Positions 20,011 to 31,491 of a DNA stretch of 64,000 nt are shown here, in pieces (position 1 is the stretch's first letter; each line of letters opens with the position of its first letter). Location of the stretch: positions 2,404,572 through 2,468,571 of the forward strand of contig KV454011.1 in NCBI GenBank assembly GCA_001661245.1, read 5' to 3'. The notes below the pieces were generated by a model that worked only from the letters and a program-made list of their open reading frames with translations, searched no databases and had not been told where the DNA came from. Source of the DNA: Pachysolen tannophilus NRRL Y-2460. Lineage: Eukaryota; Ascomycota; Pichiomycetes; Alaninales; Pachysolenaceae. Made by a program: the position numbers and the translations under genes.

Positions 20011-21120
20011 AATGCTCGAAATGCTTGAAACTCCATAAATATATGTTTTGGTTGAAATAGAAAATATAATATATCTTATTAGACTGGGAAGAGGAAAAGA
20101 TTAAAAATTAAAAATAATAAAAAAAAAAAAAAAAAAGAAATAAGAAAAAGAAAAATAAAAAAAAAAATAAAAAGTTTAATAAAACGAGAGAGAGAATTAT
20201 TATCAATGTCATTTTCAAATAAGAAAGAAGAACAAAGAAAAAAAAAAAAAAAAAAAAACAGAAAAAGTGAAAGGACTTCCTCTCTAAATAAATAAAATAA
20301 TATTAAAAAAAATAGTTGAAAATTTTCTGTATTCTTTTATTTACCTTTTTGAAAAAAATTTTTTTTTTTTTTCAACTCTTTTTTTGAGAAAGTTTTGTTG
20401 ATTTTAACAAAACAAAAATCTTTTATTAATGACACTTTGATTTGTAGTTTCCTGAGTAGATGGATAAGATATTAACAGATCATTTTTTAAATAAAAAGCT
20501 TGAATGAGATTTGTAGTTATCGTAATTGAGGTAAATTCTTTGAGTTGATTGTTGATTGTTGTTTGTAGTATTTGTCGGCTCCACCATTTTTTTTTTGTAT
20601 TGCTAAGTGTGAGCAATATGGAAATGATGGGAAAAACAAAACGTGACACTTTACACCATCCGATCGCGCCCTTGGAAATCCGAGATTGGTTATTAAGATG
20701 AGTTAAAAAGTAGATTATAAAATCTTTTTAAGTTAAATAATTATGTTTTTAGTCTACGAATGTTTTTCTGTTATGTATAACTTTTAACTTTTCCCTTTAT
20801 ATTTATATATAATATCTCCCATGATTCTTATCGCCCATTAAATGGAAAAACAAGATAAAAATAAAACAAAAAAAAAAAAAAAAAAAAACAGCTAAATGAT
20901 GATAACGAATGGAGGAAATAAAATGGTAATGTAATACATGACTAAATAATTAAAACAACAAAATTAGAAAGTTAAAAAAAAAATAAAAATAAAAAATAAA
21001 AAATAAAACATATACGAATAAATATATATATGTAATGACACCCTTAAATTAATTAAATTATGCGTAAAAGGACAACAACAACAACAACAACAACGAGAAA
21101 AAAAAATAATTTGATATTCG
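20011..21120. other. Long AT-rich intergenic upstream of FEN12
   Basis: 1.1 kb of poly-A runs, purine-rich tracts and TA repeats between FEN12 and the 3' end of ROM2. An 81-codon minus-strand frame (20404-20649) has no recognisable features and I do not call it. An ACA/CAA repeat lies near 21070. Confidence 0.5.
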
Positions 21121-24100
21121 TTATTTGGCACTTGGTTCATCTGAATTATTGTTAGTAGCAGTAGTAGTAGTACTAGTAGTAGTAGTAGTAGTATTATTTT
21201 TTTTAATAGATTTATCCCAGAAATCCAAACTAACTACAACGTCATATCCTTTTTCATCTTCATAAGCGTACAAAATTTCCTGAGATGACCTATGCAAAAA
21301 CCTAATATTTTCACCATAAATGATTCGTAATAAATCTCCAGTTTCCACATGCCTAATTTCTATAAAAGAGGAATCGAAACCTAATAAGTAAGGATACCAA
21401 ATTGCAAAATCTTGTGGTAAACCTTCCCAATTGATCAAAAATTGAGGTCTGGATCTCCAACCATTACCGTTAACATAAAATGAAAAATCTGAATAACTTA
21501 ATAAAAAATAAGAATTAATTCTATCAATTTCCAATGGTTTAAGTCCTTCTTTACCAATGACAAAATCTAAAGATGTATCTGCAGGATCCAATAATAATTC
21601 CATTTTATTTTCTTCAATAGAAACTATTTCAAAACCTTTAGTACAACCAACACATAATCTGGAATTAATAAAAGATATAGAAACAGGTTCAGAACTGAAA
21701 ACAATCTCTTTTGTTTCATTTTTAAATTTCCTCTTATTTAATTTCTTTTGCTGAATTGGATCTATTGGTTCAAACACTTTAATTATATGGTTTGATCCAT
21801 TTTTGGCAGCACAAACCAACATTCTACCATTACAAATACCAACTCTGAAAAATGAAACATGAGATATTAATTCTTTACCTATTTTTGCATTTTTAAATGG
21901 ATCTATAGTAGTTTGTGATAAAATCTCTAATGGCCATGTAAGCAATTTCTTATCAGTTAATACTAAAAACGTTTGATATCCTTCCAAAACTTCCAATTGC
22001 ATGACATTTATTTTACTTATAATTTTAATAGGTTTTGAAACAATTCTCTTGCCTTGATCTGATTTCTTGATCTCAGATAGATAAATTCCAGAATCGGTAC
22101 CATACAATAATTTTCTACCACCATCAAATGGAACAACACAATTAATCTTGTTGCTATAGTCAAAAAACTTTTGACATAACGGCGTAAAAGTGAAAACATC
22201 ATTGGCTTCAATCAATTTTTTATGTTGCAGTTCAATTTTTTCAATTAATGTTTTTTGAATCGATAACTTCGGAGCATATAAAGTTAAATAATCACCTTTT
22301 CTTCCCAAGTATGAAAAAGTAACAGGAAATTTGTTTGAGTTACTATTACCATTGTTAAGTGAGGTACTACTAGACATTAATATACTTGGAGGCGATGACG
22401 CTACTAATGAAGAGGCAGATGATAAAGCAGAAATTTGCATCAGCGATGATCTCTTCATCATAGTTTTCAAATTTGGAACTTCTTCGGTAACAGACAAAAG
22501 CAATAATTGTAAAGGAATTGGTCTTTGGTAAACACGATGTTGTTCTCTCTTATTAACAATCTTAATCTTAACAAACAATAAGGCATGATCAAATAAATAA
22601 GCTTGAACTTCACCTTGATTTTCTTTGTCCTGATAATTACGTTTTTTCAAGACACAATGATACAAGATCCTTCTATTTGGAGTAGTCAATTTAAGATCAA
22701 CAAATTCACCAGGTCTGAATTGAAGTTTTTGTTTCAACAAAATTAATTGGTATCTATCTGATGATTTACCAGTCTCAATGTTAATTCTATCTAATAATTT
22801 TTGTAATAGAGCCAAAGCTTTGTTCAAATTTTCATAGTCCGGTGAATCTTCCCTTGTATGATCCCTAATAGCTTTTAACAATAAAGGATATCTAGCAGGC
22901 CTAGAAGTTGGCTTTGACAAAAAAGATGATAAATCCAATCTCCTGGATTCTTTCAATCTCTCAGTCTCTTCAACAAATCTAGCAAACAACGGGTTTGTTG
23001 TCTTTTGCCTTTCAAATTCATATTTGCCAAAAATTTGACCAGCACCATAATAAACAAAAGGCTCAAAATGTGGGATATACTGTAAAAAAATATCACCTAT
23101 TTGATCAACGATAGATTTTTTGTTTTGTCTTCTCGTTAATGCCGCTGCCAATTTACCGTTTACTGCCAAGATCTCATTAACTCCACTAAATACGGTTTTA
23201 ATAAATTTTTCACGTTCTCTTTCTGGAATAATATTACTTTCTCGCAAGGGCCTAATCCAAAAATCCCTAATATATTCTAAATCTTTGACAAAATCACGCT
23301 CAGTATAAATAGTTTCAAAAATTGATTCTTGTCTTTTCAATTCCCTCTTATCAACACTTTCCAAGACAGACTTTGGAACAGAATAAGACCATAAATGCTT
23401 CTTTTCATCATTTTCATGCAATGATATATGTGTATCATTTCTTCTTAGTCCTCCTTGTGGTTTTAAATTCAATCTTGCCTGTTGCTCCAATCTTCTTGGG
23501 CAAGCAATACTATAACATAATCTATCTCTTGTACAAGTTGGGGAATAGCATTCCGTTAACAATGTGAAAACTCCATTAACGAGTATATCCTGTTGATTTA
23601 GGAGAGCACTACTACCATTATTAACTTGTTGATTAATAGATGCAGATGAGGGTAACTGATGAATTGTTGATGAAACAGATGGTGATTCTAGCATGCTTGC
23701 ATTATTTAATGTATTTTCGCTATTAAACGAGTTACGTTTATTACCGTTGAGGTTAGTTTGAGTACCATTACCTGTATTATTCTGATTGAAAAACGTAAAA
23801 TCATTAAATTGGTAAACTTCATTGTTGCTGTCCCTTAATCTGTGTTCATATGTAACGTCATGGAAAAATTTCTGGGCATCAAGAGCTCTTCCTAATAGCA
23901 AAGCTAAATTTCTATCAGAAGTTCGAATAATGTGTGAAATGATATCAACAGCTTCTGAACCTGAAAATGCATCTCTATATTCCAATCCATTTTTCAATTT
24001 TGAACCTAAAACTATACGTTCCTTGAATAACCTAGCAACTCTTGATAAAAGAGCCGGATATACTGAAGGTCTTCTTGAGGATGAAGTGAAAACAGTCTTG

Positions 24101-25332
24101 GATGTCAATGAAGAGCTACTATAGCTCCTATCTGTATTCTTCAAATTTGATTGAGAAGATTGAGACAATGTTCTCTTTGAAACTTTTGTTGTTAGCGAAG
24201 AAAAACTTCTTGATTTTGAATTTAATCCTGGGCTTGAATTTCCATTTGATGAATGACTATAAGTGTTATTACCATTATTAATATTTGTATCAGAAACATC
24301 AACTTTTTGGGGTATTGTTCTGCCACTCAGCGTAGTTGTAGGTTTATGATGTTGGTGATATCTATCATGTGACGTTGAACTTAAAGACATTGCTCTATTA
24401 TTATTCCCATTATTTTGAAAATTATTTGAATTTCTTAATTCGGAGTTAACTGCACTTGTGGATACAGATCTTTGTGATAGAGAAGCTGTACTTCTGTTGA
24501 AAAAATTGAAGCTCTGTCTCAAGACAGGGCTACGATTATTTGTCGGATGATGGAGAGGGGAAGTGTTTTCCGAATAATTGTATCTTTCAGGAATCGCACC
24601 TAATGTATTTGTGGTTGAAACTGGGGGAGGTTGTGGCTGTGGATGATTGTATTGATGTTGCTGCTGTTGTTGTTGCTGTACATTCGGGTAAGGTAAATTA
24701 CCACCACGACTCGATGGATGACTATTAACAGGCCTTTGTTGGTTATTACTTATATTCTGAGGAATGTATTGCTGCTGCTGCGGTTGTTGCTGTTGCTGTT
24801 GAAGCATATGCGAATTTGTTTGTGGCTTAATTGGAAGGTTATGAGGCCGCTGTTGTTGTTGCAGTTGTTGCAGTTGTTGCAGATAATGATTTTGCTGTGG
24901 CCTAGCCGGCAAATTGGCCTGACCTTGCAAATATTGGGGTCCGTATTGCGGTCTCACAGGCAAGTTGAGTTGCCTCTGCAGTTGCAGTTGCAGCAGCTGC
25001 TGCTGCTTCTGATTCCCATACAAGTATCGCAACTCTTCCGACGACCCTGAAGATGAATCCGATTTTGTCGGATCTAGTGTAACCGGCTGTTCCTGCTGCT
25101 GATAGCTATTTAGCTGTGGCTGCAAATGGGGTGGGATGTTGTTGATAATTTTTTGTTGTGAACTTTGACTTGATGATGGTGATGGTATTAGTGGAATATT
25201 AGACAAGTCCAAAGGCGGCTGCTGATGAGTAGGAGAACTTCCAGCACTCCCACGAACTGGTCGCTTAGAACCAAATATATCGGAGAACACATCATCCCGC
25301 TGTATATTACCATTAAACCTTGAAGAGGACAT
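21121..25332 (-). CDS. ROM2: Rho1 guanine-nucleotide exchange factor Rom2
   Basis: RhoGEF that activates Rho1 at the plasma membrane in the cell-wall-integrity pathway. The product is 1403 residues with the start ATG at 25332. A long Gln/Pro/Ser-rich N-terminus is followed by a DEP domain (about 425-505, YRDAFSGSEAVDIISHIIR). The DH domain (about 665-860) has IFETIYTERDFVKDLEYIRDFW. The PH domain (about 880-1040) has AYLFDHALLFVKIK. A citron-homology (CNH) domain (about 1047-1377) has LYGTDSGIYLSEIK. The order DEP-DH-PH-CNH is diagnostic of Rom1/Rom2. The C-terminus has a poly-Thr microsatellite. It is divergent from ARC18. Confidence 0.96.
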   Translation of the reverse strand: MSSSRFNGNIQRDDVFSDIFGSKRPVRGSAGSSPTHQQPPLDLSNIPLIPSPSSSQSSQQKIINNIPPHLQPQLNSYQQQEQPVTLDPTKSDSSSGSSEELRYLYGNQKQQQLLQLQLQRQLNLPVRPQYGPQYLQGQANLPARPQQNHYLQQLQQLQQQQRPHNLPIKPQTNSHMLQQQQQQPQQQQYIPQNISNNQQRPVNSHPSSRGGNLPYPNVQQQQQQQHQYNHPQPQPPPVSTTNTLGAIPERYNYSENTSPLHHPTNNRSPVLRQSFNFFNRSTASLSQRSVSTSAVNSELRNSNNFQNNGNNNRAMSLSSTSHDRYHQHHKPTTTLSGRTIPQKVDVSDTNINNGNNTYSHSSNGNSSPGLNSKSRSFSSLTTKVSKRTLSQSSQSNLKNTDRSYSSSSLTSKTVFTSSSRRPSVYPALLSRVARLFKERIVLGSKLKNGLEYRDAFSGSEAVDIISHIIRTSDRNLALLLGRALDAQKFFHDVTYEHRLRDSNNEVYQFNDFTFFNQNNTGNGTQTNLNGNKRNSFNSENTLNNASMLESPSVSSTIHQLPSSASINQQVNNGSSALLNQQDILVNGVFTLLTECYSPTCTRDRLCYSIACPRRLEQQARLNLKPQGGLRRNDTHISLHENDEKKHLWSYSVPKSVLESVDKRELKRQESIFETIYTERDFVKDLEYIRDFWIRPLRESNIIPEREREKFIKTVFSGVNEILAVNGKLAAALTRRQNKKSIVDQIGDIFLQYIPHFEPFVYYGAGQIFGKYEFERQKTTNPLFARFVEETERLKESRRLDLSSFLSKPTSRPARYPLLLKAIRDHTREDSPDYENLNKALALLQKLLDRINIETGKSSDRYQLILLKQKLQFRPGEFVDLKLTTPNRRILYHCVLKKRNYQDKENQGEVQAYLFDHALLFVKIKIVNKREQHRVYQRPIPLQLLLLSVTEEVPNLKTMMKRSSLMQISALSSASSLVASSPPSILMSSSTSLNNGNSNSNKFPVTFSYLGRKGDYLTLYAPKLSIQKTLIEKIELQHKKLIEANDVFTFTPLCQKFFDYSNKINCVVPFDGGRKLLYGTDSGIYLSEIKKSDQGKRIVSKPIKIISKINVMQLEVLEGYQTFLVLTDKKLLTWPLEILSQTTIDPFKNAKIGKELISHVSFFRVGICNGRMLVCAAKNGSNHIIKVFEPIDPIQQKKLNKRKFKNETKEIVFSSEPVSISFINSRLCVGCTKGFEIVSIEENKMELLLDPADTSLDFVIGKEGLKPLEIDRINSYFLLSYSDFSFYVNGNGWRSRPQFLINWEGLPQDFAIWYPYLLGFDSSFIEIRHVETGDLLRIIYGENIRFLHRSSQEILYAYEDEKGYDVVVSLDFWDKSIKKNNTTTTTTSTTTTATNNNSDEPSAK

Positions 25333-26170
25333 TTCCTCAATAATAATAGTGATGATTTATGATCAAAGTTTTATTTTTCTTTCTTTCTTTCTTTCCAAAA
25401 AAATACCCCCAGTTATTACCCAAGAGCACAAGAAATAACTTCCTCCTCTTTTACACCAATAAGAAAAAAATTCACCTTGATGAAATTCACAACTTTCCTT
25501 TTTGTATTAATAACTTCTTCTTCTTTTTATAAAGATTTGTATCCTTATCCTCCTAATAAATTTTTTCTTGCCCAATATACTTCTTGCTTTTTTTTTTTTT
25601 TTGGTGGCTTTCCCCTTATCCACCGTTTTGACTGAATCCTTTTTCTTTTTTTTTTTTTATCTTTTTTTCTTTTATCTTCTGTAACTCAAGCTCTTTTATT
25701 CTTCTCTAGAAAGCAATCTCGATATATAATAGAAGCAATCTTGACTATATAAGCAATAATATTACACTTGATTGATGAATTGTATAAATAGATTTATGTC
25801 TTCAAAACTATACGGAAAGATTGGGTTTCGAATGGATTAAGCGCTGTTAATATTTTTAGATTGATCAAGATTTGGTTCGCGCCGACACGACCAAAACAAT
25901 TTTAATAAAAATATTACGAAGCAGTTTGGAGTTTATGTAATATATGATTTACTCTCCACTGAGGTCAAGAGCTGTTATAGAAATGTAGGTTACAAGAGCG
26001 GGTTTATAACTCAGTAAACGCTACACATTGAACTAAAGCGCCATTAATTCTGACTGGTTCAAACTGTACCGCCAATTGAATTTGATATTGTTACTGCCTA
26101 TGTTAATAGATAATTTAAGGCAAAAAAGTGTTGTGCGATATGTGCACTACCTGTGAAATGGAACCAAGTC

Positions 26171-26209
<39 letters not shown>

Positions 26210-26281
26210 GTATAATTAATTAATTAACTGATTAATTAATTAATAAGAAATCATTTGGAAGATCAATTAATTTTATTAGCG
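25333..26281. promoter_or_regulatory. Divergent promoter region of ROM2 and ARC18
   Basis: 950 bp. The ROM2 side is pyrimidine-rich (CTTT repeats) and contains TTACCC near 25416. The middle (25860-26110) is less AT-rich. The ARC18 side has a TA dinucleotide run at 26176-26205 followed by TTAA/TAAT repeats. No gene or RNA seen. Confidence 0.5.
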
Positions 26282-26901
26282 ATGCCAGTATGTATTTCAA
26301 TTGAAGAATTGGGGATTTGATTGAGTTTGAAACTGACTTTTGTTTTTTTTTTTTTTTTTTTTTTTGTCTCTAGGCTTATCACTCAACTTTTTTAGACCAG
26401 GAGTCGAATGACGCCAGAATAGTTGGGAATTTTGCTATATTACCTATAAAGACGAAATTTAGAGGTCCTTCGTACCCATGTAGCGCTGATGAGTACGATA
26501 TTATAGATGAGATTTTGGATTTGTTTAGGCCAAATTCTTTTTTTAAGAATTTTGAAATTAAAGGCCCCGCAGATAGAACTTTAATTTATGGTATCTTGTA
26601 TTTGTCTTCATGTTTGAATTTGTTGAATAGTAGAGTTGATGAATCCGAGGCAGTTAAAGTTTTGAATAATTTGGCATTGGAAGATTTTAGTATTCCTGGG
26701 GATTTGGGATTCCCGTTAAATTCTCTTTATTTACCACCAAGTTCAAGACAAGAAGCAGATTTGTTAAGAGGTTATTTACAACAATTTAGACAAGAATTGG
26801 GAGCAAGGTTGATAGCAAGAATTTATAAAGACACCAAGTCATCACCTTCAAAGTACTGGTTGGCTTTCCAAAGGAAAAAATTTATGAATAAAAGTTTGTA
26901 A
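26282..26901 (+). CDS. ARC18: Arp2/3 complex subunit ARPC3, two exons
   Basis: Subunit 3 (p21/ARPC3) of the Arp2/3 complex, which nucleates branched actin at endocytic patches. Exon 1 codes only Met-Pro (26282-26287). The intron begins GTATGT at 26288, carries a long T run and ends CTCTAG at 26373. Exon 2 (26374-26901) starts AYHSTFLDQ. The joined product has 177 residues and opens MPAYHSTFL, the family's invariant start (MPAYHS), and continues GNFAILPIKTKFRGPSYPC and DIIDEILDLFRPNSFFKNF. Without splicing the frame would begin far inside the domain. The gene converges on MYO5, whose tail activates Arp2/3. Confidence 0.96.
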
Positions 26902-27206
26902 ATTGATGTTTACGTTTACGTTTAGTTAGAAATTTATTTTTTTGTTTTTGTATATGTTGAACAATAGCAATATTGATATATATTGATGTATATATATATA
27001 TATATAAATAATTTTATATTGTAGTTATATGTAATACTTATCTCTCTTTTTCAAAATGGAAAACAATAAAAACCAAAAATGTAATGATAACAATAATAAT
27101 AATAATAAAAAAAAAAAAACACAAAAATACAGTTATATAAAAATTGAATGTAATATATAGATTGATAAGAGAACAGCTTCACAAATTCGTGTTAGATGAT
27201 TGATGT
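26902..27206. other. Convergent 3' intergenic, ARC18/MYO5
   Basis: 305 bp of AT-rich sequence with TA and TAA repeats; it holds both 3' UTRs. Nothing else seen. Confidence 0.6.
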
Positions 27207-30200
27207 TCACCAGTCATCTTCCTCTTCTTCTTGCTCATCGTCACTATCTCTTCTGCCAGATCTAGCTCTGATGGCATCGGCCAAGCTACCGGCCAATGTT
27301 GAATCTTCTTGCTGTCTGGCTTTCAAGGCAGCAGCTAAGCCACCAGCTAATGCATCATTATTGGCAGCTCCGTTGGTGGCTCCGTTGGTGGCTCCATTAG
27401 AATTACCGTTGCCATTAGATATGACTGCTGCAGTTGTCGAGGTAGAAGTACTAACTGTATAACTATTGGTTGCTGGGGCCAGAGGCAGTGCTGCTGATGT
27501 GGATCCGGAAGATGGAGGATCACATTTAACAACATAAGCAGCAGGAACCCATCCCTCCTTCGAGCCGTCAAGAGTCTTTGCTAGCCACCAACCATTCGCA
27601 TCTTCTTGTCTTAAAATGTAAACAATCGTTTCTTTTGAAATTGGTAATTCTGAAGCAGACCCTGTACCAACGAAATCAAATGCAGCCTTGTAAGTTGGAA
27701 ATTCTGGTTCCTTTTTAACCTGTGGTGGTGGAGGTGGTGGTGGTGGTACAGGAGTAGAAGCAGCTGCTGCTTGTTTAGGCTGAGGACGAGGAGGTGGAAC
27801 TTTCTTCTTCGCTATTGGTTGTGGTGGTGGTGGTTTATTTGCTCTTACAGGAGGCTTTGAATTAGTGTGGGAATATGCAGCTGTTGCCGCTGAAACCGCT
27901 TGGCTACGTGCTGAAGGTTGTTGCTGCATCGCAGGTGCAGGTGGAGGAGGAGCCTTTCTATTCTGATAATTGTTTTGAGCTGGCAGTGGCAGTGATACCG
28001 GATGTCTATTTTGTTGGTAAGATGGAACAGCAGAAGCAAATCCATTAGAAGAAGCATAACCATTACCGTTACCGTTACCAGTAGGTCTATAATTTTCCAA
28101 CGCATGAGAAGGTTTTCCTCTTGGTTTCTTCTTTTGCCTCGAACTCGATGGATTACCCTTTCTCACAGTAATGGTTCCAGATTTGTATATATCACCACTT
28201 ACAGGAGCCAAATCACCATATTGATATTTAATAACGTGTAATTTTGAATTTCCAGCTTTCTTATGATATTGCACAGTAGGACCTATTACAATGGATAATG
28301 ATTGATTTATATTCTTCAAATGTGTTACCAACTCTGTTTTGAACATAAGATTGATAAAAGGATCTGCTTGAGTTTGTGAATTTATTATAATAGCCAACCA
28401 ATCATCCTGGAAACTTGAAAGATTTAAAGATTGAATCGAACTAACAGGAATTGCATATTCTTTATTAATTGTGATTTTCTTTAATTGCTGGTTATAAGCT
28501 TCCTCTAAAATGTATAACGTTGATTTGGCCAAAATTAAAATTCTTGGTATTCTCATAGAAGATCTACCAAATTTATGATACAAAGATTCACATCTGGATG
28601 AAAAAATGACCCTATCAGTAATGCCAGCATTTTTCTTGATAAAAGAACCAAATGATCCTCCACCATTACAATTCAAATAGTCACCCAAAAATGCTCTACT
28701 TCCTAACAAAGAGTATGATCTCCTTTCCTTCTTGTTGTAAACTAAAGTGTTTCCATAGTCTCTTAACTGTTCAAATTTATTTCCCTTCTTATGAATTCTC
28801 CACAGTTTTTGAAGAACAACAGCAGCATCAATCTTTTTCTGTATTCTCTTTCTCCATGCTCTTTGGATTCTGATGGCCATTGTATCAAAATACTTGTCTT
28901 TCAAGTCTTCTAAACCAAAAATAGTTTGAGGTGATTTGATGAAAATCTTAGTTAAACCAATTTTATACTCATCTATTGGGACATTTGCAGAGTGTAAAAT
29001 ATGCATAATTGCCTCCTTCGTATCACCTTGGTGTATATATTCACCAGCATAACAAGTATAAGGAGAAAGCAAGAAAAATCTTTGGACAAACTGTTCAAAA
29101 GTTGATCTGTAAGAGAACCCTGCTTTTCTAACTTTTACATTCTCTTTTAAACCAAGATATTTGATCTGATGCAAGACATTCTTGACGTTGTAATCTAATG
29201 GTGCCTTATTTTCATTAGGTTTTATGGTTCTGATATAAGATGGTGTACATTGGGAAAGTTTCTCAACTAAAGCGTTGGCAGATTGTCTAATCTTATCACC
29301 TCCACTTGGTGGTCTTCTCTTAGAGTTTGTATCAATTTTTTCAACAATATTTTCAGTAATAAATGTATTAGTTGATGTCGATAACATTTCAACCAAATCT
29401 TTCAACATAGAATCCTTGTTCTTATCAGTAATTCCGTCAATATCATAAGTGACATCACCTGCATAATGGTGAACTATAAACTTATTAGAACGGAGTTCAA
29501 AATACTTATTACCACTTGACATGTTCAAACGTTGGGCAAATGATTGATCTGCAGCGCTAGGATCCGCATGAGCTGTCGCACATGCATCATTTAAAAGTGA
29601 AAATATACCACCTCTCTTGTCTTCTATCAACTCACAAACAACTTTATTATCAAAATATTTAATAGGAGTCCAAGTGATTTGTTCTCTCTTATACTCTTCT
29701 TGTTCTTCTTTTATGGTCAATTGAATGAAAACCTGTTGCAACTTCTCGTTAACATAATTGATACAAAATTGTTCAAAACTATTATTATCAAATATTTCAA
29801 ACCCATAAATATCCAATATACCTATTGATTTAGCCGCAGAACCACTTGAACCAGATGTATTTAATGAAATATTAACACGTTTAACAATCCAATCAAATAA
29901 ATTGTTATACAAACCTTTTGCCAATGCATCTCTAACGGCATAAGCTTGAGTTAAATTTAAAGGAACGTGATAAATTGAACCTCTTTTCATACCATGACTT
30001 GTTTCCATTATTCTTTCCGTTAATGATTTTGCCAATTGTTCTGCATCTACTTGTAACAAATAAGCAATATAATTTATAACACCTTGATCTCCAATGGCTG
30101 AATTAGCATCTTCATTTTCAACAAATAAGACATTACCTATCCACAATATAGCAGACAAGATTCTAAAAATTTGGTCTTGTTCTTCTTGAGACAAACCTAT

Positions 30201-31058
30201 AATAGACATTGCATTTAATGTTGCATCGAAATCTTTTAAATCATCTATACCATTAACTGAGGTACATTTAGCTCCATAAGTATATTGATATTTTTCTGGA
30301 GGTTGAACTCCGAAAACTTGTCTATATTTTTCAGATTTTGTTAATTGATAAAAAATATGATAATTTCTTTCATTATTCAATTGTTGAACAACTCTATTTT
30401 TTTCTAAAAGGTAATTTGTAATATTACCAGCAATTGGTTCATCTTGACTATTGAAAAAAATTTCCAAATATTTACCATGTCTTGAAGAATTGTTATTTCT
30501 TAAAGTTTTAGCACAACCAAAACTTTCCAATAACGGATTCGTAGCTAAAACCATATCTTTAATTTTTTGAATTTCAGTTGAATTACTACCACCAGAAACT
30601 TCAGCAATATATTGCATTATTCTCTTTGCCGCCTCGGTTTTCCCAGCACCAGACTCACCAGATATAATAACACATTGATTTTCACTATATGACTTCATCT
30701 GATAATACATTGATTCAGCTATGGCAAAAACATGAGGTTGAACTTCTAATCTATTTTTACCTCTATAACTTTCCAATACTTTATCTGTATAAATTCCTAA
30801 ATCTTTAAAAGGATTCACAGAGATCAAAACATTACCGATATATGTATAAATTGTATTGTTCTTAAATCTTTTCTCCAAATTGTCATTAATTGATTCATCC
30901 GTGACCGTTGATAATAAAGTTAAATCACTAACACCAACCTCTTTCTTCTTACTAGCATCAAAAGTAGCTTTTTGAATACCTCTTTTAGCAGGAGGTTCAG
31001 CTGAAGTCTTGGTGGCACCTGACCTCTTAGTTCTGCCAGCCCTCTTAGTAATAGCCAT
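27207..31058 (-). CDS. MYO5: Type I myosin
   Basis: Single-headed class I myosin acting at cortical actin patches in endocytosis and polarised growth; 1283 residues, ATG at 31058. The motor domain carries the P-loop GESGAGKT at 134-141, switch II DIYGFE near 416 and a Ser at the TEDS site (Ser361 in KRGSIYHVP), so it should need PAK-type phosphorylation. IQ motifs ([26 protein letters not shown]) follow at about 735-770, then the TH1 lipid-binding domain and a Pro/Ala-rich TH2. The SH3 domain (about 1120-1180) has [15 protein letters not shown] and [10 protein letters not shown]. The acidic Arp2/3-binding tail ends EEEEDDW. All parts are present and in order. Confidence 0.97.
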   Translation of the reverse strand: MAITKRAGRTKRSGATKTSAEPPAKRGIQKATFDASKKKEVGVSDLTLLSTVTDESINDNLEKRFKNNTIYTYIGNVLISVNPFKDLGIYTDKVLESYRGKNRLEVQPHVFAIAESMYYQMKSYSENQCVIISGESGAGKTEAAKRIMQYIAEVSGGSNSTEIQKIKDMVLATNPLLESFGCAKTLRNNNSSRHGKYLEIFFNSQDEPIAGNITNYLLEKNRVVQQLNNERNYHIFYQLTKSEKYRQVFGVQPPEKYQYTYGAKCTSVNGIDDLKDFDATLNAMSIIGLSQEEQDQIFRILSAILWIGNVLFVENEDANSAIGDQGVINYIAYLLQVDAEQLAKSLTERIMETSHGMKRGSIYHVPLNLTQAYAVRDALAKGLYNNLFDWIVKRVNISLNTSGSSGSAAKSIGILDIYGFEIFDNNSFEQFCINYVNEKLQQVFIQLTIKEEQEEYKREQITWTPIKYFDNKVVCELIEDKRGGIFSLLNDACATAHADPSAADQSFAQRLNMSSGNKYFELRSNKFIVHHYAGDVTYDIDGITDKNKDSMLKDLVEMLSTSTNTFITENIVEKIDTNSKRRPPSGGDKIRQSANALVEKLSQCTPSYIRTIKPNENKAPLDYNVKNVLHQIKYLGLKENVKVRKAGFSYRSTFEQFVQRFFLLSPYTCYAGEYIHQGDTKEAIMHILHSANVPIDEYKIGLTKIFIKSPQTIFGLEDLKDKYFDTMAIRIQRAWRKRIQKKIDAAVVLQKLWRIHKKGNKFEQLRDYGNTLVYNKKERRSYSLLGSRAFLGDYLNCNGGGSFGSFIKKNAGITDRVIFSSRCESLYHKFGRSSMRIPRILILAKSTLYILEEAYNQQLKKITINKEYAIPVSSIQSLNLSSFQDDWLAIIINSQTQADPFINLMFKTELVTHLKNINQSLSIVIGPTVQYHKKAGNSKLHVIKYQYGDLAPVSGDIYKSGTITVRKGNPSSSRQKKKPRGKPSHALENYRPTGNGNGNGYASSNGFASAVPSYQQNRHPVSLPLPAQNNYQNRKAPPPPAPAMQQQPSARSQAVSAATAAYSHTNSKPPVRANKPPPPQPIAKKKVPPPRPQPKQAAAASTPVPPPPPPPPQVKKEPEFPTYKAAFDFVGTGSASELPISKETIVYILRQEDANGWWLAKTLDGSKEGWVPAAYVVKCDPPSSGSTSAALPLAPATNSYTVSTSTSTTAAVISNGNGNSNGATNGATNGAANNDALAGGLAAALKARQQEDSTLAGSLADAIRARSGRRDSDDEQEEEEDDW

Positions 31059-31491
31059 ATTTTTATTTTTTAAGTTAATTGCTTAATTGATGGCACCGCT
31101 AAGCTAAAAACAGATAATAATTAATATTGTACAATATATTACAATATATTATATTTTGTTATATTATATTATATTATATTAACCTTCTCTATGTCAACCT
31201 GTTCCTATTAACAGCTTTAACCTCTCTCCGGCCCAAAAAGGAACTTTTAATTTTTCACGACACGACAAAAGTTTCTGTAAAAAAATAGCAAATTTATTTC
31301 CTAATTTGGAACTATTTTTTATAACTTCCCAACACAGTAATATTACTTACATTAGGTAACAGTTTCCCAAAAAGGTAGAATGTTAAAAGGCTATTAAATG
31401 TATATAGTAAGGGAATACAAGAAAACTATCTAATTGACTTGTTCATATATATATATATAAATATATATGTATCTGGATATAGGTATCTTCA
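31059..31491. promoter_or_regulatory. Divergent promoter of MYO5 and MRE11
   Basis: 433 bp. A weak Mcm1-like element, TTTCCTAATTTGGAAC, lies at about 31297-31312 (mismatched against the palindrome at 9619). Tandem CACGA units lie near 31257. TATAT repeats lie at 31140-31180 and 31447-31470. Confidence 0.4.

Noticed and set aside
20404-20649. 81-codon minus-strand ORF upstream of FEN12
   Set aside because: No recognisable domain; could not be joined to FEN12 by any splice site I could find.
26040-26080. Possible tRNA B box (GGTTCAAACTG)
   Set aside because: No matching A box, acceptor stem or T-run terminator; a chance match.
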